Made by a program: the position numbers and the translations under genes. Source: Kitasatospora sp. CB01950 (lineage in GTDB: Bacteria; Actinomycetota; Actinomycetes; Streptomycetales; Streptomycetaceae). Taken from it: 64,000 bases of DNA. Location: contig NZ_LISX01000008.1 of NCBI RefSeq assembly GCF_001905465.1, forward strand, positions 164,280 through 228,279. The letters are read 5' to 3'. The notes beneath the pieces were generated by a model. It was not told the DNA's origin. It ran no database searches and saw nothing but the letters and a program-made list of their open reading frames with translations. Positions 46,757 through 56,200 of this stretch are shown here, piece after piece (within the stretch, counting starts at the first letter, position 1; each line of letters starts with the position of its first letter).

Positions 46757-48213
46757 GGGATTTCGACTCCTTCGGGTGCGGCGGGTCCTTCGGGGCCCGG
46801 GCTCTGGTGGGCGGCGCTGCGGCCGGCGAGAGTGCCGGACTGCAGGGCGGACCACGCCGAGCGGGCCCGGTCGGGGGTGCTGCCCGCCGGGGACGGGAGG
46901 GGGGACGGCGCGTCCTGCTGCGGGACGCGGGGGCTGCGGCGCTTGCGGGTGGGCAGCGCGTCGCCCGCGTCGAACACCGGCGTGGTCTGGGTGATCGGGC
47001 GGGGGGCGAGCGCGGAGAGCGGAGCGGCCGGGTCGGTCAGGGTGAGCAGGTCGGCGGGGAGCCGCAGGATGGCCCGGACGCCGCCGTACGGGGACGGCTC
47101 GACGCGGCAGCCGAAGCCGAACTGGCGGCAGAGCAGGCCGATGACGGCGAAGCCGGCCTGCGGCGGGTCGCCGAGTTCGGTGAGCAGGACCTCGGCCTGG
47201 CCGTCGAGCAGGTCGCCGGTCCGTTCCAACTGGTCGGGTTCCATGCCGACGCCCATGTCGTCGACCACCACCAGGGCGCCGGAGCTGCCCTGTTCGATGG
47301 AGACCACGACCCGGGTCTCGGGGTGCGAGTAGGCGGTGGCGTTGCCGAGGATCTCGGCGAGCGCGATGGCGACGGGTTCGGCGGCCCGGGCGGCGACGGC
47401 GAGGCGGGGTTCGCGCAGGTGGTTGGTGATCTCGATGCGGGCATAGCCGGCCACCCGGGACTGCGCACCGACGCAGAGTTCGGCGAGCGGCGAGTCCTCG
47501 CGGGTCATGCCGGGCCAGGAGCCGGAGAGCACCGCGAGGGCCTGGACCCGGCGCAGCGTGAGTTCGTTGCGGAAGTCGAGCGCGAGCAGGCGCGGGTCGT
47601 CGACGCTGAGCTGGATCTCCTCCAGCAGCGAGCGGACCTGGATCAGCAACGCCTGGATCTTGGACGCGGCGCCGCGCAGCGCGGCCCGGGCGGCGGCGTC
47701 GGTGCGTTCGCGTTCGGCGAGCACGGCCCGGACGGCGGCGGTGAGCGTGCTGTCCAGGGCGTGGTGGAGTTCCTCGGTGCCGCCGGTGGTCTCCAGCGGC
47801 CCGGGGACGGGCGTCCGGGGGTGGGTGAGCGCGGTGGTGGCGGCGGGCAGCCGCTCGTGCGCGAGGTGGACGAGTTCGCGCACGGCCGCGGCGTAGCGGA
47901 CGTCGGCGACGGTGCGGTGGGCGTCCGCGGTGCGGGCCGAGGTGTCGGCGGCGTGCGTGCGTTCCTCGGCGGCCTCGGCCCGGGCGTCGGCGGCGTCCGC
48001 GCGGTCCTGCGCGGTGCGGGCGGCGGCGTCGGCGGCGCGGCCGCGCTGCTCGGCCGCGTCGCTGCGGGCGGCGGCGGCGCGGGCCGAGAGGTCGGCCTCG
48101 GCGGCGCGCTGTTCGGCGGCCCGGGTGCTGCGGGCGGCGCGGCGCAGCGCCCACAGCAGGGGTCCTGCGGTCAGGGCGGCGCCGGCCAGCAGGGCGAGCA
48201 CGATCACGACCAT
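46753..48213 (-). CDS. cvnA: conservon histidine-kinase-like sensor CvnA
   Basis: A 486-residue protein with one N-terminal membrane helix (residues 1-23), an Ala/Arg-rich coiled coil to about 115 and a nitrate-sensor-like helical region. A HATPase_c domain has the N-box EILGNATAYSHPET and the G1 box VVVDDMGVGME. A disordered Pro/Ser tail follows. No obvious phospho-accepting H-box is present, so it is an ATPase-like sensor rather than a classic kinase. ATG 48213 has GAGGA 4 nt upstream. It begins 37 bp after an MBL-fold hydrolase gene on the same strand. Confidence 0.88.
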   Translation of the reverse strand: MVVIVLALLAGAALTAGPLLWALRRAARSTRAAEQRAAEADLSARAAAARSDAAEQRGRAADAAARTAQDRADAADARAEAAEERTHAADTSARTADAHRTVADVRYAAAVRELVHLAHERLPAATTALTHPRTPVPGPLETTGGTEELHHALDSTLTAAVRAVLAERERTDAAARAALRGAASKIQALLIQVRSLLEEIQLSVDDPRLLALDFRNELTLRRVQALAVLSGSWPGMTREDSPLAELCVGAQSRVAGYARIEITNHLREPRLAVAARAAEPVAIALAEILGNATAYSHPETRVVVSIEQGSSGALVVVDDMGVGMEPDQLERTGDLLDGQAEVLLTELGDPPQAGFAVIGLLCRQFGFGCRVEPSPYGGVRAILRLPADLLTLTDPAAPLSALAPRPITQTTPVFDAGDALPTRKRRSPRVPQQDAPSPLPSPAGSTPDRARSAWSALQSGTLAGRSAAHQSPGPEGPAAPEGVEIP

Positions 48214-48250
48214 GGGGTCCTCGGGGGGTGTCGTCGTCGCGGGTCGGGGG

Positions 48251-49243
48251 TCAGGCGGTGCTGGCGGCGGTTTCGGCGCCGCGCTGCCGGGCGAGGCCGG
48301 CCATCCGGCCGAAGACCTCCATCATGGCGGGCGGTTCGCTGCCGTCGAGGTGCCGGTACTCGGTGCCGATGGTGATCAGCAGCCGCTCGGGCAGGCCGAG
48401 TTCGGGGTAGCGGCGTTCGTCGATGACGGTGCGCGCGGCCTCGGCGGCCGGGACGCCGGCGGCGTGCAGGGTGTGCGCGCGGTCGCGGACGTGGCCGAGG
48501 TATTCGGCGTGGGCGCGCAGGTCGTAGCGGGTGAGCAGCGGGCCGTGGCCGGGGACGACGGTCTCGGCGCCGGTGGCGAGGATGCGTTCGACGGCGTCGA
48601 TGACGTTGCCGAGCGGGCCGGCCCAGTGCACGGGGTGGTCGCCGGGGCGGTCGGCGGTGGAGCCGAAGACGATGTCGCCGGTGAACACGGTGGAGCGGGT
48701 GGGCAGGTGGACGATCAGGTCGCCGCTGGTGTGGGCCGGCGGGAGGCTGCTGATCTGCACCGGGATGTCGCCGACGCGGAGTTCGAGTTCGCCGGTGAAG
48801 ACGGTGTCGGGCTTGATCGCCGGGGTGTCCGCCCAGTCGAAGCAGCCGAAGTGCTCGTGCAGGTAGGAGCCGGTGTCGCTGGCCCGGTCGAGCTGCTGGA
48901 GCAGGGCGTGCTGCTGCTCGGGGGTCGGCTCGTAGGCGATGTGGTGCAGCGCCTCGTGGGTGGTGATGAGTTCGGCGTCGGGCAGGACGCCTGCGCCCCA
49001 CATGTGGTCGCCGTTGGCGTGGGTGACGACGATGCGGTCGACGGTGACACCCTTGGGCAGGACGGCGCGGGTGCGGTCGAGGAACTGGCCGGCCAGCGTG
49101 CGGTCGTAGGGGGTGTCGATCCACAGCGCGGTGCTGTCGGACGCGACCAGGCCGCAGTTGGCCAGGCCCCATCCGCGTTGCTGGGGCTGCCAGGCGTACA
49201 CGCCGTCGGCTATCGAATGGAAGTTCGCGCTCCGCGTCGTCAT
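48251..49243 (-). CDS. MBL-fold metallo-hydrolase
   Basis: A 330-residue metallo-beta-lactamase-fold protein. The metal motif is THANGDHMWG (HxxxDH variant), later ligands are in PAHTSGDLIVHLP and VFTGDIVFG, and VVPGHGPL ends the core. It resembles alkyl-sulfatase/quinoline-type or quorum-quenching-like MBL proteins, but nothing fixes the substrate. ATG 49243 is preceded on the minus strand by CATAAT 7 nt upstream, suggesting a leaderless message. It ends 37 bp before cvnA on the same strand, so it may lead the conservon transcript. It is divergent from a MarR gene that may control it. Confidence 0.83.
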   Translation of the reverse strand: MTTRSANFHSIADGVYAWQPQQRGWGLANCGLVASDSTALWIDTPYDRTLAGQFLDRTRAVLPKGVTVDRIVVTHANGDHMWGAGVLPDAELITTHEALHHIAYEPTPEQQHALLQQLDRASDTGSYLHEHFGCFDWADTPAIKPDTVFTGELELRVGDIPVQISSLPPAHTSGDLIVHLPTRSTVFTGDIVFGSTADRPGDHPVHWAGPLGNVIDAVERILATGAETVVPGHGPLLTRYDLRAHAEYLGHVRDRAHTLHAAGVPAAEAARTVIDERRYPELGLPERLLITIGTEYRHLDGSEPPAMMEVFGRMAGLARQRGAETAASTA

Positions 49244-49398
49244 GGGCGCGATTATGCCTAACATGCCGTCACCGTCCGACTGCGGGCCGGAAATTGAGCA
49301 TGCCCTTTTCAATCCTGCCGGGCAGGGAGGCGGTGGTGCGGATGCGAATCAAGTCGACGCCGCCGGCATCCGCCCTCACATCGACGGCAGTTGTGAAT

Positions 49399-49429
49399 TT
49401 GTACAACATTGAACAACATCCGCTACACT
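49399..49429. promoter_or_regulatory. marR promoter and AT-rich operator candidate
   Basis: TTGTACAACATTGAACAA (49399-49416) is an imperfect AT-rich palindrome with TTGT/ACAA arms, containing the perfect TTGTACAA. TACACT (49424-49429) lies 6 nt before the marR ATG at 49436, fitting a leaderless promoter. An autoregulatory site that also controls the divergent MBL gene is inferred. Confidence 0.5.
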
Positions 49430-49435
49430 GGACGC

Positions 49436-49951
49436 ATGGATACTCCTGTGACCGAAGCGCCGGCGGTCCCTCCCTCCCCCGCGGAGGAGGACGCGCCCTG
49501 GCTCGACGCGCGTGAGCAGCGGTTCTGGCGCGCCCACCTGGAGGTCGGGAAGCTGCTCGAACACCAGCTGAGCCGGGAACTGCAGGCGCACAACCTCGCC
49601 ATCAACGACTACGAGATCCTCGTGGTGCTCTCCGAGTCCCCCGACCACCGGATGCGGATGACCGACCTGGCCACCGCCACCATGCAGTCCAAGAGCCGTC
49701 TCTCCCACCAGATCACCCGGATGGAGACGGCCGGCCTGGTGCTGCGCCAGGAGTGCCCCGGCGACCGCCGGGGCCTCTACGCGCACCTGACCGAACGCGG
49801 CTGGGAGACGCTGCGCAAGGTCGCGCCCGACCATGTGCGCAGCGTCCGCGAGCACTTCGTCGACCGCCTCACCGACGAGCAGCTGGACGCGATGTACGCC
49901 GCCCTCGCGCCGATCGCCGAGCACCTGCGGGCGCTGCGCGGCCGGAGCTGA
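49436..49951 (+). CDS. MarR-family transcriptional regulator
   Basis: A 171-residue winged-helix regulator. The DNA-binding core is MRMTDLATATMQSKSRLSHQ with the wing GLVLRQECPGDRRGLYAHL. N- and C-terminal helices form the dimer. Start is ATG 49436 next to a TACACT box; an in-frame ATG at 49409 falls inside the presumed promoter palindrome. It is divergent from the MBL hydrolase and conservon, and it converges on meaB with only 9 bp between stops and no hairpin. Confidence 0.88.
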   Translation: MDTPVTEAPAVPPSPAEEDAPWLDAREQRFWRAHLEVGKLLEHQLSRELQAHNLAINDYEILVVLSESPDHRMRMTDLATATMQSKSRLSHQITRMETAGLVLRQECPGDRRGLYAHLTERGWETLRKVAPDHVRSVREHFVDRLTDEQLDAMYAALAPIAEHLRALRGRS

Positions 49952-49960
49952 GGCCCTCGC

Positions 49961-50914
49961 TCAGCCGGTGAGTTCGGCGACCAGCCGGTCGGCGGCGGTG
50001 TACGGGTCGAGGGTGCCCTCGGCGACCTGGCCGGCCAGCGCGTCCAGGTGGCGGTCGCCGCGCAGGTCGCCGATCCGGGCCCGCAGCGCCGCGAGCGTGA
50101 TCGCCTCGACCTCCTGGGCGGCCCGGCGCCGGCGGCGGACGGCGAGTTCGCCGGTCTCGGCCAGCCAGCCGTGGTGCTTCTCCAGCGCGTCGACCAGTTC
50201 GTCCACGCCCTCGCCGCGGGCGGCCACGGTCTTCACGATCGGCGGCCGCCAGTCGCCGGGCTGCCGGGACTCGCCCAGGCCGAGCATGTGGTTGAGCTCG
50301 CGGGCGGTGGCGTCCGCGCCGTCCCGGTCGGCCTTGTTGACGACGAACACGTCGCCGATCTCCAGGATGCCCGCCTTGGCGGCCTGGATGCCGTCGCCCA
50401 TGCCGGGGGCGAGCAGCACCACCGAGGTGTCCGCCTGCGCGGCGATCTCCACCTCGGACTGGCCGACGCCGACGGTCTCCACCAGGATCACGTCGCAGCC
50501 CGCCCCGTCCAGCACCCGCAGCGCCTGCGGGGCGGCCCAGGACAGGCCGCCGAGGTGGCCGCGGGTGGCCATCGAGCGGATGAACACCTCCGGGTCGGTG
50601 GCGTGCTCCTGCATCCGCACCCGGTCGCCGAGCAGCGCCCCGCCGGAGAACGGCGAGGACGGGTCGACGGCGAGCACCCCGACCCGCTTGCCGAGCTTGC
50701 GGTAGGCGGTCACCAGCGCGGAGGTGGAGGTGGACTTGCCCACCCCGGGCGAGCCGGTCAGGCCCACCGTGTACGCCCGCCCGCTGTACGGGGCCAGCGC
50801 GGCCATCACCTCGCGCAGCTCGGGGGCGGCGTTCTCCACCAGGGTGATCAGCCGGGCCACCGCCCGGGGGCGGCCCTGCCGGGCCTGCTCGACCAGCGTC
50901 GCCACATCGGCCAT
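49961..50914 (-). CDS. meaB: MeaB/ArgK G3E-type GTPase, B12-mutase chaperone
   Basis: A 317-residue G-protein chaperone that loads and protects adenosylcobalamin-dependent acyl-CoA mutases. The P-loop is GLTGSPGVGKST, followed by LAVDPSSPFSGGALLGDR, VETVGVGQSEVE and the base-recognition motif VVNKADRDG. A C-terminal dimerisation arm completes it. Start is ATG 50914 with GAGGAG upstream. It lies 77 bp after a thiolase gene on the same strand; its client could be the IcmA mutase of this window or a methylmalonyl-CoA mutase elsewhere. Confidence 0.94.
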   Translation of the reverse strand: MADVATLVEQARQGRPRAVARLITLVENAAPELREVMAALAPYSGRAYTVGLTGSPGVGKSTSTSALVTAYRKLGKRVGVLAVDPSSPFSGGALLGDRVRMQEHATDPEVFIRSMATRGHLGGLSWAAPQALRVLDGAGCDVILVETVGVGQSEVEIAAQADTSVVLLAPGMGDGIQAAKAGILEIGDVFVVNKADRDGADATARELNHMLGLGESRQPGDWRPPIVKTVAARGEGVDELVDALEKHHGWLAETGELAVRRRRRAAQEVEAITLAALRARIGDLRGDRHLDALAGQVAEGTLDPYTAADRLVAELTG

Positions 50915-50945
50915 CGGGTTGCTCCTCGCAGCACAAAAGACGGGA

Positions 50946-50979
50946 TCCCCGTGAAACGGCGCCTTCCGCTTCACGGGGA
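50946..50979 (-). terminator. hairpin between the thiolase gene and meaB
   Basis: A 10-bp perfect stem TCCCCGTGAA/TTCACGGGGA (50946-50955, 50970-50979), extended inward by CGG/CCG after one mismatch. It lies immediately past the thiolase stop and probably limits read-through into meaB. Confidence 0.6.
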
Positions 50980-50991
50980 CTTGACGTTCGG

Positions 50992-52182
50992 TCAGCCCTG
51001 CGCGGGGACCTTGACGATCAGGGCGTCGCCCTGGCCGCCGCCGCCGCACAGCGCGGCCGCGCCGACGCCGCCGCCGCGGCGCTGCAGCTCCAGCGCCAGG
51101 TGCAGCACCACGCGGGCGCCGGACATGCCGATCGGGTGGCCGAGCGCGATCGCGCCGCCGTTGACGTTGACGATCTCGTCGCTGACGCCCAGGTCCTTCA
51201 TCGACTGGTGGGCGACGGCGGCGAACGCCTCGTTGATCTCGATCAGGTCGAGGTCGGCGACCTCCAGGCCCTCCTTGGCGAGGGCGTGCTTGATCGCGTT
51301 GGACGGCTGCGACTGCAGCGAGTTGTCCGGGCCCGCGACGTTGCCGTGCGCGCCGATCTCGGCGATCCAGGTCAGGCCCAGCTCCTCGGCCTTGGCCTTG
51401 CTCATCACCACGACCGCGGCGGCGCCGTCGGAGATCTGCGAGGAGGTGCCGGCCGTGATGGTGCCGTCCTTGGCGAAGGCCGGGCGCAGCTTGGCCAGGC
51501 CCTCGACGGTGGTGTCGGCGCGGATGCCCTCGTCCAGGCTGAACAGCACCGGGTCGCCCTTGCGCTGAGGGATCGCGACGGGGACGATCTCGGCCTCGAA
51601 CACGCCGTCGGCCTGGGCCTTGGCGGCGCGCTGGTGGGAGGCGGCGGCGATGGCGTCCTGCACCTCGCGGACGATGCCCAGGCGGGTGTTGTGCTTCTCG
51701 GTGGACTCGCCCATCGGGATGTTCTCGTAGGCGTCGGTCAGGCCGTCGTGGGCCATCGAGTCGAGCATCTCGATCGCGCCGTACTTGTAGCCCTCGCGGG
51801 ACTTCGGCAGCAGGTGCGGGGCGTTGGTCATCGACTCCTGGCCGCCGGCCACCACGATCTCGAACTCACCGGCCCGGATCAGCTGGTCGGCCAGCGCGAT
51901 GGCGTCCAGACCGGACAGGCACACCTTGTTGATGGTGAGCGCCGGGACGTTCAGCGGGATGCCGGCCTTCACGGCGGCCTGGCGGGCCGGGATCTGGCCG
52001 GCGCCGGCCTGCAGCACCTGGCCCATGATCACGTACTGGACCTGCTCGCCGGAGACGCCGGCCCGTTCCAGCGCCGCCTTGATCGCGACGCCGCCCAGCT
52101 CGGCGGCGGAGAAGCCCTTGAGCGAGCCGAGCAGTCGGCCCATCGGTGTGCGCGCACCTGCGACGATCACAGAAGTAGTCAT
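50992..52182 (-). CDS. acetyl-CoA C-acetyltransferase (thiolase)
   Basis: A 396-residue thiolase. The catalytic triad is visible: C88 in INKVCLSGLDA, H349 in GHPIGMSGAR and C379 in CGGGGQGDAL. Biosynthetic-type length and residues suggest acetoacetyl-CoA formation or cleavage. Start is ATG 52182. It is divergent from the methylmalonyl-CoA epimerase gene across 265 bp and followed by meaB, linking C4-acyl-CoA chemistry to B12-dependent mutases. The same trio adjoins scy in S. coelicolor as I recall. Confidence 0.93.
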   Translation of the reverse strand: MTTSVIVAGARTPMGRLLGSLKGFSAAELGGVAIKAALERAGVSGEQVQYVIMGQVLQAGAGQIPARQAAVKAGIPLNVPALTINKVCLSGLDAIALADQLIRAGEFEIVVAGGQESMTNAPHLLPKSREGYKYGAIEMLDSMAHDGLTDAYENIPMGESTEKHNTRLGIVREVQDAIAAASHQRAAKAQADGVFEAEIVPVAIPQRKGDPVLFSLDEGIRADTTVEGLAKLRPAFAKDGTITAGTSSQISDGAAAVVVMSKAKAEELGLTWIAEIGAHGNVAGPDNSLQSQPSNAIKHALAKEGLEVADLDLIEINEAFAAVAHQSMKDLGVSDEIVNVNGGAIALGHPIGMSGARVVLHLALELQRRGGGVGAAALCGGGGQGDALIVKVPAQG

Positions 52183-52447
52183 GGACGAGCCCCTTCGCGC
52201 GTCGGACCAGAGGGTATGGGGATGCGGTCAATGTACTGATCGGTCACCGCCGCGTCACCGCCGCGAGGATGTGATCAGCGCTACTGGCACCTACCAGTGA
52301 ACACCGTGCCAGTTCCGGGAAGTTCCACCCGTGGACGACCGATGTGAGGAGACTCGCAAGCCGCGCCGCTGGCGCCCGCTCCACGCGATGCGCTGCACTG
52401 GGTGCCGTTCCCGACCCGTGCTGGCCCTCGTCCCCCGGAGGACTCCT

Positions 52448-52882
52448 GTGCTGACCCGCATCGACCACATCGGCATCGCCTGCTTCGACCTGGACCGGAC
52501 CGTCGAGTTCTACCGGAACACCTACGGCTTCGAGGTGTTCCACTCCGAGGTCAACGAGGAGCAGGGCGTCCGCGAGGCCATGCTGAAGATCAACGACACC
52601 GGGGACGGCGGGGCGTCCTACCTGCAGCTGCTGGAGCCCACCCGGGAGGACTCCACGGTCGCCAAGTGGCTGGCCAAGAACGGCGAGGGGGTGCACCACA
52701 TCGCCTTCGGCACCGCGGACGTCGACGGCGACGCCGAGGCGATCAAGGGCAAGGGCGTGCGGGTGCTGTACGACGAGCCCCGGCGCGGCTCGATGGGCTC
52801 GCGGATCACCTTCCTGCACCCGAAGGACTGCGGCGGCGTGCTGACCGAGCTGGTCACCTCCGCGCAGCCCGGCGAGCACTGA
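52448..52882 (+). CDS. mce: methylmalonyl-CoA epimerase
   Basis: A 144-residue vicinal-oxygen-chelate protein that interconverts (R)- and (S)-methylmalonyl-CoA. Two beta-alpha-beta-beta-beta repeats are seen with metal ligands in DHIGIAC (His), GVHHIAFG (His) and the final LTELVT (Glu). Start is GTG 52448 with GGAGGA about 7 nt upstream; the longer open frame from 52331 is rejected because it adds a Cys/Arg-rich stretch foreign to the family. It works with MeaB-assisted mutase in propionyl/succinyl-CoA exchange. Confidence 0.94.
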   Translation: MLTRIDHIGIACFDLDRTVEFYRNTYGFEVFHSEVNEEQGVREAMLKINDTGDGGASYLQLLEPTREDSTVAKWLAKNGEGVHHIAFGTADVDGDAEAIKGKGVRVLYDEPRRGSMGSRITFLHPKDCGGVLTELVTSAQPGEH

Positions 52883-53272
52883 CCCGGGCCGTACGGGCCC
52901 CGGTCGGGGCCGGTACGGGGTCCGGCCGGGGGGCGGTACGGGGTCCGGCCGGGGGGCGAACAAGCAGTAACGAACCGGTCGGTAACTTCCGAAAAGGACC
53001 TCGCCCCCATTCCCCCCGGCACGGCTCCCACTACAATGCCCAGGTGCGCAGGTACCTCCGGTCCGCGCACCACAGGGGAGTCCACGACGCGGGCACGGCC
53101 GAACGGTCGCCGTTCGGATCTGTCACCATTCTCCAGAGGCACCAGATCGCTCAGGAGTCCACCCGGACGGCGGAGCGAAGGCAAGGACCGACCGGTCCGG
53201 CCCCGGCACTTGCCCGGGGGCGGCACACGGAGCCGGTCGAGGACGCGATCAGGAGATGGGCGGGACCGCGGA
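52883..53272. other. 390-bp region between epimerase and scy
   Basis: Apart from the 23-bp tandem repeats it holds TACAAT at 53032-53037, a good -10-like hexamer for scy without a clear -35. The long open frame through 53036-53272 has Arg/Ser-rich non-protein-like composition, so I leave it out of scy. Confidence 0.45.
52912..52957. repeat. two perfect 23-bp tandem repeats upstream of scy
   Basis: GGTACGGGGTCCGGCCGGGGGGC occurs at 52912-52934 and again at 52935-52957 without a mismatch. A decayed partial copy precedes it (from about 52890). It sits between the epimerase stop and the scy promoter. No function is evident. Confidence 0.7.
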
Positions 53273-56200
53273 GTGCGGGGCTACGACCGCGTTGAGGATC
53301 ACCTCTCCAAGTTCGAGGCCGAGCTGGAGAAGGCCCGCAAAGAGCGGGACAAGACCATCGAGCACGCCGACGACCTCGCCTACCAGGTGGAGGTGCTGCG
53401 GGCCAAGCTCCACGAGGCCCGTCGGCAGCTGGCGCAGCCGCGCGCCTTCGACTCCGTCTCCGGCCAGGCCGAACAGCTCCTGCGCAACGCCGAGATGCAG
53501 GCCGAGGCGCTGCGTGCGGACGCCGAACGGCAGGTGCGCGAGTCCCAGGTCGCGACCCAGCGGATGATGGCCGAGGCGGCCGAGCGCACCGCCCAGCTGG
53601 AGGCCGAGTTCAACACCCGGCGCCGCCGGCTGGAGGAGGAACTCGCCGAGTTCCGCGCCGCCGCCGAACGCCACGTCAACGAAAACGTCAACTGGGCGGA
53701 GCAGACCCGCGCCGGGACCGAGCAGGAGGCGCAGCGCCTGCTCCAGGAGGCCCGCGCCGAGGCCGACCGGATGATGGCCGCCGTCCGCGCGGAGGCCACC
53801 GCCCTCGCCGACCAGGCCCGCGCGCAGACCGCCGCCGACGTGGACGCCGCCCGCGGTGAGGCCCGGGCCCGCGCCGAGGAAGCCCTGCTGCGCGCCCAGT
53901 CCGACGCCGAACGCCTGCTGCGCGCCGCCTCCGAGCAGGCCCAGCAGACCGGCGCCCAGGCCGAGGAACAACGCGTCGCCGCCGCCAGCGCCGCCCAGCA
54001 GCAGCTGGCCGAGGCGCACTCCGCCGCCGAGCAGAAGCTCGGCGCCGCCGAGGCCGAGATCACCGCCCTCAAGCAGCAGGCCCGTGCCGACCAGGAGCGT
54101 GCCGAGGCCGCCCTGGTCGGTGCCCAGGCCGAAATAGAGCGGCTGCGCGCCGAGGCCCTCGCCGAGGCCGAGCGGGCCCGCACCGAGGCCGCCCGGATGC
54201 ACCAGGAGGCCCTCGCCGCCGCCGAACGCCTCCAGTCCGAGGCCGCCGCCGAGGCCGAGCGCAAGGTCGCCGACGGCGACGCCGCCAGCGAACAGCGCTC
54301 GCAGACCGCCCGGGCCGAGATCGCCAAGATGGTGGCCGCCGCCACCCGCGAGACCGAGCTGATCAAGGCCGCCGCCTCCACCGCCCAGGCCCAGGCGGAC
54401 GCCGCCAAGGCCGCCGCCTCCGAAGAGAGCGAACGCCTGCGCAGCGCCGCCGAGTCGGTCGCCACCGAGCTGCGCTCCGACGCCGAGAAGGAGATCGCCG
54501 AGCACTGGGCCGCCGCCGAGCGCAAGGCATCCGAGCTGCGCGAACAGGCCGCCGCCGACGCCGAACGGCTGCGCGCCGAGGCCGCCGAGGAGGGCCGCGC
54601 CGAGGGCGCCAAGGACGCCGCGCTGCGCCTCGCCCGGGGCGCCAAGCAGGCCGAAGAGGTCCTCGCCCGCGCCGCCGTCGACGCCGAGGCCACCCGCGGC
54701 GAGGCCGCCGCCGAGGCCGAACGGCTGATCGAGCACGCCAAGTCCGAGGCCGGCACGCTGCTGGAGCAGGCCCGCGAGGCCGTCGAGCAGGCGCAGAACG
54801 CCGCCATGGAGGACGCCGCCTCGATCCGCGAGCAGCTGGAGCGGATGCAGGCCGAGGCCGCCCGGGCCCGCGAACAGGCCGAGGAGCAGCGCTCCGCCGC
54901 CGAGGCCGAGGCCGAACGGGTCCGCGCCGAGGCCCGCCGCCAGGCCGCCGTGCAGATCGAGGAGTCCGCCAAGCAGGCCGAGGAACTCCTCACCGGCGCC
55001 AAGACCGACGCGGACGCCCTGCGCGCCGGCGCCGCCGAAGAGGTCGAACGGCTGCGCACCGCGACCCGCGAGCAGGCCTCCGCCGTCCAGGGCCGCGCCG
55101 AGCAGACCCTGACCCGGGCCCGCACCGAGGCCGAGAAGCTCACCTCCTCCGCCGCGCAGGCCCGCGACGAACTGCTGGCCGCCGCGAAGACCGCCGCCGA
55201 GGAGCAGCGGGCCGCCGCCGAACGCGACGCCGCCGAGACCCGCGAACTGGCCGACGCCGACGCGGAGACCGTCCACACGGAGGCCGAGGCCGCCGCCGAG
55301 GCCGTCCGCTCCGACGCCGCCCAGTGGGCCGAACTCCGGCGCGAGCAGGCCGAGGAGGCCGGTCGGGGCGTGCGCGAGGCCGCCGAGGAGGCTGCCCGTA
55401 CGGTCGCCGAGCAGGCCGAGGCCGCCGCGCAGGCGCTGCGCGACGAGGCCGGCGCCGCCCGCGAGGCCGCCCGTGGCGACCTGGAGCGCGACCAGGCACT
55501 GACCGCCGAGAAGCTCGCCGAGGCCACCGCCATCCGGGAGGCCGCCGACGGCGAGGCCGCGGCCGTCCGCAAGGCCGCCGCGCAGGACGCCCAGCGGGTC
55601 CGCGCCGAGGCCGACCAGCAGCTCTCCACCGCCCGCACCGACGCCGAGACGCTGGCCGCCGAGGCCACCGCCGACCGCGCCGGGGCCGAGCGGCTGCGCG
55701 AGGACGCCGAGACCTTCGACCGCGAACTGCGCGCCACCGCCGAGCAGGAGACGGCCGAGCTGCGCGCCCTCGCGGAGCGGGAGACCACCGAACTGCGGGC
55801 CGCTGCCGAGCGGGAGACCACCGAGCTCCGCAACGCCGCCGACCGCGAGACCACCGAGCTGCGCGCCCTCGCGGACCGCGAGACCGCCGAACTCCGCGAC
55901 GTCACCGACCGCGAGACCGCCGAACTCCGGGACGCCGCAGCCACGTTCGACCGCGAACTGCGCGCCCTCGCGGAACAGGACACCGTCGAACTCCGCGACG
56001 CCACCGAGCAGGAGGTCGCCGAGCTCCGCGCCGCCGCGGACCGCGAGACCGCCGAACTCCGGGACGCCGCAGCCGCGTTCGACCAGGAGCTGCGCGCCAC
56101 CGCCGAGCAGGAGGTGGCCGAGCTCCGCGCGGTCGCCGACCGCGAGACGGCGGAACTGCGCGCGAACACCGAACGAACCGCCGAGGAGCTGCGGGCGCAG

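Noticed and set aside
49409..49435. Earlier ATG for the MarR gene at 49409
   Set aside because: It lies inside the AT-rich palindrome and before the TACACT box that fits the ATG at 49436.
52331..52447. Longer N-terminus for methylmalonyl-CoA epimerase
   Set aside because: It adds a Cys/Arg-rich stretch not seen in the family, whereas GTG 52448 has an ideal GGAGGA site.
53036..53272. Arg/Ser-rich N-terminal extension of Scy
   Set aside because: The composition is promoter-like DNA read in frame, and it contains a TACAAT box; the conserved start is GTG 53273.
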